DNA of 64,000 nt from CBDFKY01 sp965248995 (GTDB lineage: Bacteria > Pseudomonadota > Alphaproteobacteria > Rickettsiales > UBA998), in assembly GCA_965248995.1 (NCBI GenBank), contig CBDFKY010000006.1:1-64000 (forward strand). The letters run 5' to 3'. A program made the position numbers and the translations under genes. Of the stretch, positions 53,285 to 61,412 are shown one piece after another. Numbering within the stretch: the first letter of the stretch is position 1; each line of letters begins with the position of its first letter. The notes under the pieces were generated by a model. That model was not told where the DNA came from, made no database searches, and was given only the letters and a program-made list of their open reading frames with translations.

Positions 53285-55918
53285 CTAAGGGAAATGGCCG
53301 GGAGATGGTGCGGGAGCTACTCCGCCCGGCATCAGCGGTTCCTGTGCGGTGACGGACTGCACGTGAGGTTTCGGTTCAGCAGGGTGAGTGTGGGACTCGA
53401 TCTTGCCGTTCACGGCATGAGCCGTCACTTCATACGCTTTTTCGCCGATTTCCAGCGATATCTTCAAAGGAAAATACACCTTCATCATCTCTTCATCCAT
53501 GATCGGGTCGAAGAACACTTCCGGTTTTCCGGAGGCGGGCCGCTTGATATCCATGCCTGTGAGCGCGGTGAGCATGGCGAACGGTACCTGCAGGGACCAT
53601 TGCTGCGGGTCGCACGCCCCTTTTTCACGCTCGCCCGTCTCGGCGTCCAGCAGTTCGGGGAAGGTGCCCTCGTTTTTCTCCAGCATATTGCCGAGCGCCT
53701 TCGCGTAGAGATTCACGGCGTCGTAGCATTTCTGCGCGAGCGGCTGATTACCTTCTGCCCGGCAGATATCGCCCTGCATCCGCAGGTGCTTCATGGCGAG
53801 CGCGGTATCGTAAGGCCAGATGGCACCGCGCTGGTATTCATGGCTTACGTATTTCACCGCATGTTCCGACAGGGTGCGCAACCCGTATTCGGGATTGAAC
53901 AGCCCGTATTCCGGGTTGCTCAGCTGTTCTACCGTCGCTTCGATCTGTTCATTAGTGAGCAATCCTTTCGTACCGAGCGCGTGATGGATGTTAGAGGCCA
54001 GATTGCCGCTCGGCAGGGAAGGTTTGTCCTTGTCCCCAGCCACGATATCGACGAGAAACGCTTTCGGTAACGCGGCGTAGTGGTTGGTGATGTCGACGAA
54101 GCGCTGGATACGCTCGTCCTCATTCAGATTTGTATAGGGAATGCCGTAGGGAGAGGGCTCCCTGTCATAAAATACTCCCACCTTATCGTCTTTCAGTTTT
54201 TGCAGGACCTGCATGATTTCGGGATTCTGCCTGATATTCGCAAGTGCTTCTTCACTGAGCAACGGCGTCTTGTTTGCATCGCTCACGTTCGAATAGAGGG
54301 CGACTGATTGAATGATGTCTTCATTCAATCGGTTGAGGACGCCATACGTCTTTTTCAATGTTTCCTTTTCCACCCAGAATTTCGATTGCAGATTCACTTT
54401 TGCTCTATCTTCTATCTGCCGGACTGTTCCCATCTGCTCGTCACTCAGCAAAGAGCCCGCCTCCTGCTGCAGGGTCGTCAGGACCTGCATGGCGTCGTAT
54501 TGCTGCGCAGTCAGCTCGATGCTGCCCTGCGGATAGCCGAGAAAGCCGTCGCCTTCCGCGGTGGTTTTGGCGAGGCCGCCATCCATCCACGCCAAATGAA
54601 ACAGGCCGTTATTGTGGTCGGGAGCGATATTCTTGTTGCCAATTTTCCGTTCCTCGTCCCAGCATTCGGGTGTGTTGGCGGAGACATAGGCGTTATATCC
54701 GTAAGTCTCCAGCTGGGACTGATTCCAGGCAATGATCTTGTCGATCGCACCTTTGATTTTCGGATTCTCGAGAAATTCGACATGGCCCGTCTGTTCGATA
54801 TATTCACCCAGCACTTTCAGCCACAGGTTCGGCGAATCGTACGCATGGCATTTCCGTTCATGATCTTTTAAGGTAAACGGCGTCAGGCTGGCATCCGGAC
54901 CGTCATAGACTTCATGGAACAGATGCCCGTCCTCTGCGATCGTGTTCGCCAGCAGCAGCAGGGTATTGTTGACGATTTCCGGAGGATATCCCCCCTCCAG
55001 TATCGAACATAGCGTATCCCGGCTGAAAGGACGCATGAAGGCCGGATATCCCGCCGCCGTGCATTTCAGGTTTTCCATCCCTTTGATCTGCGGCGCGACG
55101 CTGAGGGTATAGAGCTGGTCGGCGGCCGTGCTCAACTGCTGCTGGACGGTCCGGCGTGCCGTTTGTGTCTGAGGCGGAAGCGATGCATCGTCGTGGAGCG
55201 TGACCGAGAGCAGGTGGTAGTGGAAATCCTCGAATTCCTGAAGGGCGGCCTGCTCCGCTTCGGCGAATGAGGCGATCGTCGGCGAATGGCGCAGATCTTT
55301 CGCCTCGTCAATTTTGCGATATTTCGCGGCTACGGCGAGTTCGATATGGCGGTCGCCGGTAAAAAACGTCGTCGTCACTTCGCCTGGGGCCAGACGAGCC
55401 TTATCCCGCGCTTTCCCGTTCACGTACAGCTGTCCCGAATATTCGTTGTCACCGACGATGGCCGCCAGACCGGGTTTACGGGTGGTGATGGCGGCGAGGT
55501 CCTCTTGCACGATCGGATATTTCCTCTGCATGAACGTTCCCATGAAATCCCCGTGCCCGACGACGCTTACCTCATAGGGATCGGGAGCGCCGTCTACATC
55601 CAGCGCCATATGGAGCACATTGTCGTGGATAAAGGCCTTGCCTTTTATCGTCGCCACTTCACCGGAAGGCAAATCCGCCGCCCCTTCGAAAGTGATCGTC
55701 CGCTGGTTGGAGCTCATCCGTTCAATCGAGGAAAGTTTTACCCGTGCCTCCCCGATCATGATATCGAGGCTGTCAAGAAAACGCGCTTCCCTGACATTGA
55801 AACCTGAAATTTCTTCAGTGATTCCTTCACTGTTTTTAACGGAGTCGAATGTGTGGAGATCGCTCGGGTAAATACGGAAGCTGCATCCGTTATGTGTGAT
55901 AAAATCGGGTGATGTCAT
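53285..55918 (-). CDS. glycogen-debranching-like six-hairpin glycosidase
   Basis: The 877-residue protein has an N-terminal beta-domain (about 1-240) and a C-terminal (alpha/alpha)6 barrel of the amylo-alpha-1,6-glucosidase type: GYPAFMRPFSRDTLCSILEG, CHAYDSPNLWLKVLGEYIEQ, CWDEERKIGNKNIAPDHNNG, QRGAIWPYDTALAMKHLRMQ and CDPQQWSLQVPFAMLTALTG. Bacterial relatives cleave alpha-1,6 branches in glycogen or act on related glucans. There is no signal peptide. The Pro-rich tail (GGVAPAPSPG) is unusual. No other glycogen genes are in the window. Confidence 0.75.
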   Translation of the reverse strand: MTSPDFITHNGCSFRIYPSDLHTFDSVKNSEGITEEISGFNVREARFLDSLDIMIGEARVKLSSIERMSSNQRTITFEGAADLPSGEVATIKGKAFIHDNVLHMALDVDGAPDPYEVSVVGHGDFMGTFMQRKYPIVQEDLAAITTRKPGLAAIVGDNEYSGQLYVNGKARDKARLAPGEVTTTFFTGDRHIELAVAAKYRKIDEAKDLRHSPTIASFAEAEQAALQEFEDFHYHLLSVTLHDDASLPPQTQTARRTVQQQLSTAADQLYTLSVAPQIKGMENLKCTAAGYPAFMRPFSRDTLCSILEGGYPPEIVNNTLLLLANTIAEDGHLFHEVYDGPDASLTPFTLKDHERKCHAYDSPNLWLKVLGEYIEQTGHVEFLENPKIKGAIDKIIAWNQSQLETYGYNAYVSANTPECWDEERKIGNKNIAPDHNNGLFHLAWMDGGLAKTTAEGDGFLGYPQGSIELTAQQYDAMQVLTTLQQEAGSLLSDEQMGTVRQIEDRAKVNLQSKFWVEKETLKKTYGVLNRLNEDIIQSVALYSNVSDANKTPLLSEEALANIRQNPEIMQVLQKLKDDKVGVFYDREPSPYGIPYTNLNEDERIQRFVDITNHYAALPKAFLVDIVAGDKDKPSLPSGNLASNIHHALGTKGLLTNEQIEATVEQLSNPEYGLFNPEYGLRTLSEHAVKYVSHEYQRGAIWPYDTALAMKHLRMQGDICRAEGNQPLAQKCYDAVNLYAKALGNMLEKNEGTFPELLDAETGEREKGACDPQQWSLQVPFAMLTALTGMDIKRPASGKPEVFFDPIMDEEMMKVYFPLKISLEIGEKAYEVTAHAVNGKIESHTHPAEPKPHVQSVTAQEPLMPGGVAPAPSPGHFP

Positions 55919-56036
55919 GTTGCCCTGCTGCTGGAAATGCAGGGAATGGTAACCATTATTTAAATGTTTGTCCAGCAGTACGCAGATGTCTGAGTTGAAA
56001 GGGCTTATCGGATCGAAGATGGCGCCGGAGTTTAAG

Positions 56037-56177
56037 AACCAGTCACGTAAACCCTTTTATGCAGCTGCAAACGGTCAATTTACTGCGATTCGATGCTCAT
56101 GTACCTTAAGTACACTGCGCTTCGAGTCTCGCAAATCAACCATTTTCGCTAGCCTAAAAAGGTTTACGTGACTGGTT
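56037..56177. repeat. 141-bp MITE-like element, copy 2
   Basis: Same 141 bp as at 45940-46080 with one substitution (56063 region: CAGCTG versus CACCTG). Flanks are TTAAG (56032-56036) and CTAAG (56178-56182), a nearly perfect 5-bp duplication. The TAG stop of the adjacent RTX remnant is formed by the right flank. Confidence 0.9.
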
Positions 56178-58198
56178 CTAAGCGAACAGGAAATTACCTG
56201 AAGTGAGGGTAAATGCCGCTCCATCGAGTTGAATATCATGATCGGCCACGCCGTTATGGTCGCCGTCGATATGGATGGTGGTGTACGTGCCGCCGGTGCC
56301 GGTATGCGTCGTATAATTGAAATGCGGGATGGTGCCACCGCTGGTGAGCGGTGCGGTGCCGAGGAAGGAGGCGGAGGTCATGCCGAATCCCTGCAGCAGG
56401 ATCACGTCGTTTTCGTTCTGATGGAAATCCGTGACATGCTCCATCGCTGCGCCGATGCCGAACGCGTGGTAAAGATGAACCTGTCCGCACCCGATCCGCC
56501 GGTGTAGAGGTCGAGGCCCGCACCACCATCCAGCGTATCGTCGCCATACCCGCCATCGAGCGAGTCATTGCCCGCGCCGCCCACCACCAGATCGTTATCG
56601 CCGCCGCCGCGTAGGGAATCATCCCCGTTGCCGCCGTCCACCGTGTCGTTGCCGTAGTCGCCGTATACCGCATCGTTCCCGTCGCCGCCTGCTAAGGAGT
56701 CGTTGCCGTTATCACCCGTCAGGCTGTCATTGCCCGCCAATGCGAAGATGGTATCCGATCCCGTGGTACCGTCAAAATCATCGACCCCCGCCGATCCCGT
56801 CAGGGTGAGGGTGTGGTAATCCACCGTGAAGCCCGCTTTGGCGTTGACCTGAGCGAGCACCTGATTTTCGCTGATAGAAAACTGGTCGGCATGTGAGGCG
56901 ACAATCCCGCCGATATGCCCCCAGTACGCCCTGTTCTGCACGGTATCCGCCGGCTCCGCCGCATCGGCACGGTTGAGGAGGTTGGCGAGCGTGTCGTTCA
57001 TCACCACGTCGCCGCTGGTGAAACTGTAATAGCTGCCGACGAAAATATCTTTAAAAACGCTCTGCACCAGCACCGTTTCCTTGATATGTTCGGCGAGCGC
57101 GAAATAGGCGTTATGCAGCCGCGCCGAATCGATGGAATCCGGCATGGTCTGGCCGTTGATGTTGACGAAGTTCTCGCCCACGAATTTTTCGATGATGCCT
57201 AGCGTCTGGCCGTTGACGTATAGTGTTTCCGAATAATTTCCGTACGGAAATTTTCGGATAAAAACACTATAAAATATATGGTTATAGTCATTTTATCCGA
57301 CAAAAACCGTACGGTTTTTCATCGGAATGACTATAATTGATACCACCGCGGGCCCGCGCGTCCGCCGCTACCCCTTCTTCATGTGACCACAGAGCGAGCA
57401 TGGTGTTGATATGCTGATTGACCACCGTCATATCGGTGGAAATGTTCAAATGGGTGAGGGTACCCATTCCGCCTTCAGCGCCGTGTTTTCCGTGATGGCC
57501 AGATGCAGGGATTTCACTTCACCGAAACCGCGTGAGAGCGGATAAAACAAGGCATTCACCGATATGGCGGGCGGTGTCGTAAGGCTGCTGCCGACATACC
57601 AGCTGTCCGTCTGGTCGACGTCGAACAGCACGTCGGCGGCGGTCTGGGTCACGCCGCCTTTCACGAAAGTGGATGTTCCCGCCACTTTATGACCGGCGAG
57701 CGTCGTGGCCGAAGTGGGCTGACGGAAAGGGAGGTGATGCCGAGGCTCGCCAGGGTTTTCAATTCGCCCGCGTCGGTCAGCGCATTGCTGTTGCCGTCCT
57801 GCCAGATTTTCAAGGAATTCAGTTCCGCGCCGGTCAGCTTGCCGTCGTGATTCGTATCCAGTGTCGCCAGTTTGGTATAAGCCGTCGTACCGCCGTTCGC
57901 ACCAAACATTTCAGTGACGTTGTCGATGATATCATTGGCGTTAAGATCACGCACCAGAAATCCTTCGGCAGGTTTGATCCATTCGGTTTTCTCCGCGAAT
58001 CCGTCATTGTCGAAATCGAAATAGCAGTTGTTCAGCGCATCCGCCTTGGCGAGGTATTCAAGGCCATTGTTGTTCAGATCCAGGCAGATCGGCGTCAGCT
58101 TGGAAGACACCCAGCTCGCCACCATCAGCGTTTCCAGGATCGGCAGGGCGATGGGAGTCAGCGGCAGGAAAATCGACGGCGTATCCGCATGCTGAAGA
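56178..58198 (-). pseudogene. decayed RTX-type calcium-binding secreted protein
   Basis: Read on the minus strand, four frames together give one protein: ICLDLNNNGLEYLAKADALN and LDTNHDGKLTGAELNSLKIW (58125-57700), then DVLFDVDQTDSWYV (to 57470), INTMLALWSHEEGVAADARA (to 57336), VNGQTLGIIEKFVGENFVNI, then RTX nonapeptides (GGDGNDAVYGDYGNDTVDGG, about 56710-56510) and a C-terminal end at 56178. Frameshifts lie near 57700, 57460 and 56450; a twin-hairpin element interrupts it at 57219-57335 and another bounds it at 58199. The N-terminus is lost at 58198. Such proteins are exported by type I systems; no transporter is adjacent. Confidence 0.8.
57219..57335 (+). repeat. twin-hairpin TA element, copy 4 (A1), inside the RTX gene
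   Basis: A 117-bp copy. Removing 115 bp so that a single TA remains joins AAT-TA-CGTC and restores the frame GGIN-Y-VNGQTLG across the site. This shows that the element inserted at a TA and duplicated it. Confidence 0.95.
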
Positions 58199-58315
58199 TA
58201 TAGTGTTTCCGAATAATTTCCGTACGGAAATTTTCGGATAAAAACACTATAAAATATATGGTTATAGTCATTTTATCCGACAAAAACCGTACGGTTTTTA
58301 ATCGGAATGACTATA
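58199..58315 (+). repeat. twin-hairpin TA element, copy 5 (A1)
   Basis: A 117-bp copy, nearly identical to copy 4. It marks the 5' boundary of the RTX remnant and abuts the IS1595-type element (5 bp apart). Confidence 0.95.
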
Positions 58316-58319
58316 ATAA

Positions 58320-58692
58320 GGGGTTGGCCTAGATAACCTGGAATAGTTATGTAGGAATGATGGCGAGAAGACGTTGCAAATCAGATCGTTACCGGCAAGG
58401 GAAGTTGCTTGAAATGTTCGTGGGGGGTGTGACTGCTCGTACAGCTGCGGCACTGGCGGATGTGAACCGGCAACCCACGCAATCATATCAACGGTATCGA
58501 CCCGAAGGGCCGCGCAGCAAAAGTTTCTGGTCGCAGGCAAAAAGAAATCTGAGAAAATTCAACGGAATACCCAAAGAGCAGTTCCCGCTCTTCCTGAAAG
58601 AATGTGAATTCAGGTTCAATTATCCTTCCCCAAAACAGCAACTCATGCTACTCAAAAAATGGAAGCGTAAACACTCTATCTAGGTCAGCCCC
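58320..58692 (+). mobile_element. internally deleted IS1595-type element
   Basis: The 373-bp element has inverted ends GGGGTTGGCCTAGATA (58320) and the complement of TATCTAGGTCAGCCCC (to 58692), two mismatches. Inside is a 108-residue frame (58357-58683). Its N-terminal part (LLEMFVGGVTARTAAALADV) and C-terminal part (FWSQAKRNLRKFNGIPKEQF, PLFLKECEFRFNYPSPKQQL) match the two ends of an IS1595/ISXO2-like transposase. The catalytic middle, about half of the protein, is missing, so it cannot be autonomous. No target duplication is obvious. Confidence 0.8.
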
Positions 58693-58919
58693 TTTTTTAA
58701 ACATTGACTATTTGTTATTTGGATGGTTTGTTTTGTCAAATGGTTTGAGGACATGATCATACACATATTGCGCCAACTTTTTATACGATAAAGTAAAGTT
58801 GAGAAAGCATACTTATCGTGATTCACAATAAATCACCACAACCCCGTCCTTGCGCTTATCAAGCCTATTGATTATTGATGGGGTGTAAACATACGCATGG
58901 ATGCGAAGGCAAGGACAGG

Positions 58920-59537
58920 ATGACTTATATAATCACAAGGCGTGCAACGCCGTACCGGCAGGCTATGTTTAGGCTCATCGCGCTGTGCATGACGTTGATG
59001 TTGGCGACGGGCTGCGGGATAAACCGTATTCCGACGATCGAGGAAGACGTCAACGCCGCGTGGGCGCAGGTGGAAAATCAGTATAAGCGTCGCGCCGATC
59101 TTATCCCCAATCTGGTGGCGACCGTGAAGGGATATGCGAGCCATGAGAAGGAGACGCTGACGGCGGTCATCGAAGCGCGGGCGAAAGCGAGCAGTATCAC
59201 CCTGACGCCGGAGATGCTCTCCAACCCGGACACATTCAAACAGTTCGAAGCGCAGCAGGGCAAACTTACCGGCGCGCTTTCCCGCCTGCTGGTGGTGTCG
59301 GAAAAATATCCCGAGCTGCGGGCGAACGAGAATTTCATGAGCCTGCAGTCACAGCTTGAGGGAACGGAAAACCGGATCGCCATCGCCCGCCAGGATTATA
59401 TCCAGAAAGTGCAGATCTATAATACGGAAGTGCGCACTTTCCCGGGCCGCCTGTGGGCGTGGATATACGGCGCGAAGCCCAAACAGACCTTCACGGCGCC
59501 CCCCGAAGCGGCTAGCGCTCCCGCCGTCGCGTTTTGA
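58920..59537 (+). CDS. lemA: LemA family lipoprotein
   Basis: I prefer the ATG at 58920 (AAGGACAGG directly before it); the ATG at 58965 would give a shorter lipoprotein signal (MFRLIALCMTLMLATGC). The product (205 residues) has the lipobox LATGC and the LemA helical domain: VNAAWAQVENQYKRRADLIP, NLVATVKGYASHEKETLTAV, LSRLLVVSEKYPELRANENF. LemA proteins are membrane-anchored helical proteins of unclear role. The stop overlaps the next ATG (TGATG). lemA followed by TPM-domain genes is a common bacterial arrangement. Confidence 0.92.
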   Translation: MTYIITRRATPYRQAMFRLIALCMTLMLATGCGINRIPTIEEDVNAAWAQVENQYKRRADLIPNLVATVKGYASHEKETLTAVIEARAKASSITLTPEMLSNPDTFKQFEAQQGKLTGALSRLLVVSEKYPELRANENFMSLQSQLEGTENRIAIARQDYIQKVQIYNTEVRTFPGRLWAWIYGAKPKQTFTAPPEAASAPAVAF

Positions 59538-60250
59538 TGCGTTTCCTCTTTTTCCTGCTGGCGTTCATGGCGTGTTCCGGTGCCCGGGCGGCGGATATCA
59601 CGTTTCCTGAATTGACGGGCAGGGTGGTCGACGTGGCGGACATCCTGGATGCGGGGACAAGAGTGCGGCTGGAGAAGGAACTCGGCGATTATGAGCGTGA
59701 AACCAGCAATCAGTTCGTCGTGGTGACGCTTCCGTCGTTGCAGGGGCAGGCGATCGAGGAGTATGGCTATAAACTGGGCAGGCACTGGCAGATCGGCCAG
59801 AAACAGCGGAATAACGGCGCTCTGCTGATCGTCGTGCCGAATGAGCGCCGGGTGCGCATCGAGGTGGGATACGGGCTGGAGCCGGTGCTCACCGACGCGG
59901 TGACGCGGCTGATCATCGAGCGCGCTATCCTGCCGCGTTTCCGTACGCAGGATTACGCGGGCGGCATCACCACGGGGCTGGAAGCGATGATGAAGGCCGC
60001 CGCCGGAGAGTTTCAGGGCCTGCCGCAGAAGCCGGCGGCGGAGGGGACGATGACTTCCGGCGGCTGGCTGGTTTTCCTTCTCCTGCTGTTCTGGATGATG
60101 CGCCGCAGCGGACGTGGCCGCTACGGTTCCGGGCTGTTCTGGCTGCCGCTGATTCTGGGTTCACGAGGCGGCTACGGGGGTGAGCAAAGCGATCGCTTCG
60201 ATGGCGGCGGCGGCGGTTTCGGCGGCGGGGGCGCTTCCGGCAGATGGTGA
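59537..60250 (+). CDS. TPM-domain membrane protein (YgcG type)
   Basis: The 237-residue product has a signal peptide (FLFFLLAFMACSGARA), a TPM domain (FPELTGRVVDVADILDAGTR, YERETSNQFVVVTLPSLQGQ, NNGALLIVVPNERRVRIEVG), a membrane helix (GGWLVFLLLLFWMM) and a Gly-rich tail (FDGGGGGFGGGGASGRW). TPM domains occur in photosystem repair protein homologues and YgcG; the bacterial role is unclear. It overlaps lemA and the next TPM gene by a few bases. Confidence 0.9.
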   Translation: MRFLFFLLAFMACSGARAADITFPELTGRVVDVADILDAGTRVRLEKELGDYERETSNQFVVVTLPSLQGQAIEEYGYKLGRHWQIGQKQRNNGALLIVVPNERRVRIEVGYGLEPVLTDAVTRLIIERAILPRFRTQDYAGGITTGLEAMMKAAAGEFQGLPQKPAAEGTMTSGGWLVFLLLLFWMMRRSGRGRYGSGLFWLPLILGSRGGYGGEQSDRFDGGGGGFGGGGASGRW

Positions 60251-60870
60251 AAGCGGCGGTTCTCACACTTAACGAACAGGCCACGCTCAACGAGGCGATC
60301 GTCTTATTCGAGCGAGAGACCTCGGCGGAGCTCGTCGTGATGGTGGCGCGGCACAGCGATACGTATGTCGATATCGCCGGTATCTGGAGTCTGCTGGCCG
60401 CCTCTCTGGGGACGTGGTGCCTGTGGTGGGGAGACATCGTGCGGTGGTTTCCCGCGTTATGGATGGTACAGGCGCTTTCGTTTCTTATGATGCTGGCGGT
60501 TTTGCAGGAATCAGGATTGTCCGCGAAGCTGGCGCCGCGTGCGCTCCGGCATAAGCGTGCAGCGTATGCCGCCGCGGCGCAGTTCACCCTGCGGCAGGTG
60601 GCGCAGACGGCTGGTCGAACCGGGATACTGCTCTATGTTTCGCTCTGTGAACATTACGCCGAAATCCGTGCCGACCGGTCAGTAAGCGCGCATGTTTCCC
60701 CAATGGTCTGGGAAACGCTGTTGCAACCGCTCCTTCGCGACCTGCCCAAGGATGGGCTCGCGCCTGCGCTGGATACGGCCATCCGCCAGGGAGCCGCACT
60801 GATAGCGCCCTGTTTTCCACCGCAGGCGGATGACAGGAATGAACTGCCCGATACCGTCATCCTCGTTTAA
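60244..60870 (+). CDS. second TPM-domain membrane protein
   Basis: The 208-residue protein has no signal peptide; its TPM-like domain (NEQATLNEAIVLFERETSAE, LVVMVARHSDTYVDI) is interrupted by two membrane helices (about 48-90). The second half includes RTGILLYVSLCEHYAEIRAD. It matches the DUF-type partner often paired with YgcG-like TPM proteins. Overlap with the previous gene supports a lemA-TPM-TPM operon. Confidence 0.85.
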   Translation: MVKAAVLTLNEQATLNEAIVLFERETSAELVVMVARHSDTYVDIAGIWSLLAASLGTWCLWWGDIVRWFPALWMVQALSFLMMLAVLQESGLSAKLAPRALRHKRAAYAAAAQFTLRQVAQTAGRTGILLYVSLCEHYAEIRADRSVSAHVSPMVWETLLQPLLRDLPKDGLAPALDTAIRQGAALIAPCFPPQADDRNELPDTVILV

Positions 60871-60878
60871 GGGGCATC

Positions 60879-60927
60879 TATAGTCGTTTCACTTGAAAAT
60901 GTCCCATTTTTCAAGTGATAAAAACGT
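60879..60927 (+). repeat. single TATA-ended hairpin, family B
   Basis: TATAGTCGTTT, then CACTTGAAAA / TTTTTCAAGTG around GTCCCA, then ATAAAAACGTCT. It resembles the hairpin at 7288-7341 and sits 16 nt before twin-hairpin copy 6, forming a three-hairpin composite. Confidence 0.65.
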
Positions 60928-60943
60928 CTGTAACCATAGATAC

Positions 60944-61055
60944 TATAGTGTTTCCGAATAATTTTCGTACGAAAATTTTCGGATAAAAACACTATAAATT
61001 ATAGGTTTATAGTCATTCCGATTAAAACCGTACGGTTTTAATCGGAATGACTATA
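60944..61055 (+). repeat. twin-hairpin TA element, copy 6 (subfamily A2)
   Basis: A 112-bp copy: 53-nt palindrome (core TTTCGTACGAAA), 11-nt spacer, and a perfect 48-nt second palindrome (61008-61055). The right end encodes the last five codons and stop of speD. Confidence 0.95.
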
Positions 61056-61412
61056 CAAGGATTTTTCGGGCTCTCCCCTTGCATGCTCCGTCACTTTGAA
61101 CCGCTTCGCTGCGAACGCCGTTTTGAACAGCGGGATGGATTTGCGTGGGTCACAGCGGCCACACATGAAGACATCTATGGCGACATACCGGGTTTCCGGC
61201 CAGGTATGGATGCTGATATGCGATTCGCAGAGAATGGCAACCCCGGTAATCCCCGCATTTTCCCCGAAACCGTGCAGCATGATGTCCAGCACCGTCGCAC
61301 CGCACAGTTGTGCCGCTTCGCGCAGGGCGGACTCGATTTTCGCCATGTCCCGCAGATGGCTGCATTCCCATAAATCGATCAACAGGTGAAGCCCGGGCGC
61401 TATATAAGTCAT
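61038..61412 (-). CDS. speD: S-adenosylmethionine decarboxylase proenzyme
   Basis: The ATG at 61412 overlaps the end of the upstream membrane-protein gene by 4 bp. The 124-residue product is the short prokaryotic class: LHLLIDLWECSHLRDMAKIE, MLHGFGENAGITGVAILCES, HISIHTWPETRYVAIDVFMC (self-cleavage Ser and pyruvoyl site in ESHISIHTWPE) and GRCDPRKS. It makes the aminopropyl donor for spermidine. The last residues YSHSD and the stop come from a twin-hairpin element; removing it would give a TAG directly after KSL. No speE is nearby. Confidence 0.9.
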   Translation of the reverse strand: MTYIAPGLHLLIDLWECSHLRDMAKIESALREAAQLCGATVLDIMLHGFGENAGITGVAILCESHISIHTWPETRYVAIDVFMCGRCDPRKSIPLFKTAFAAKRFKVTEHARGEPEKSLYSHSD

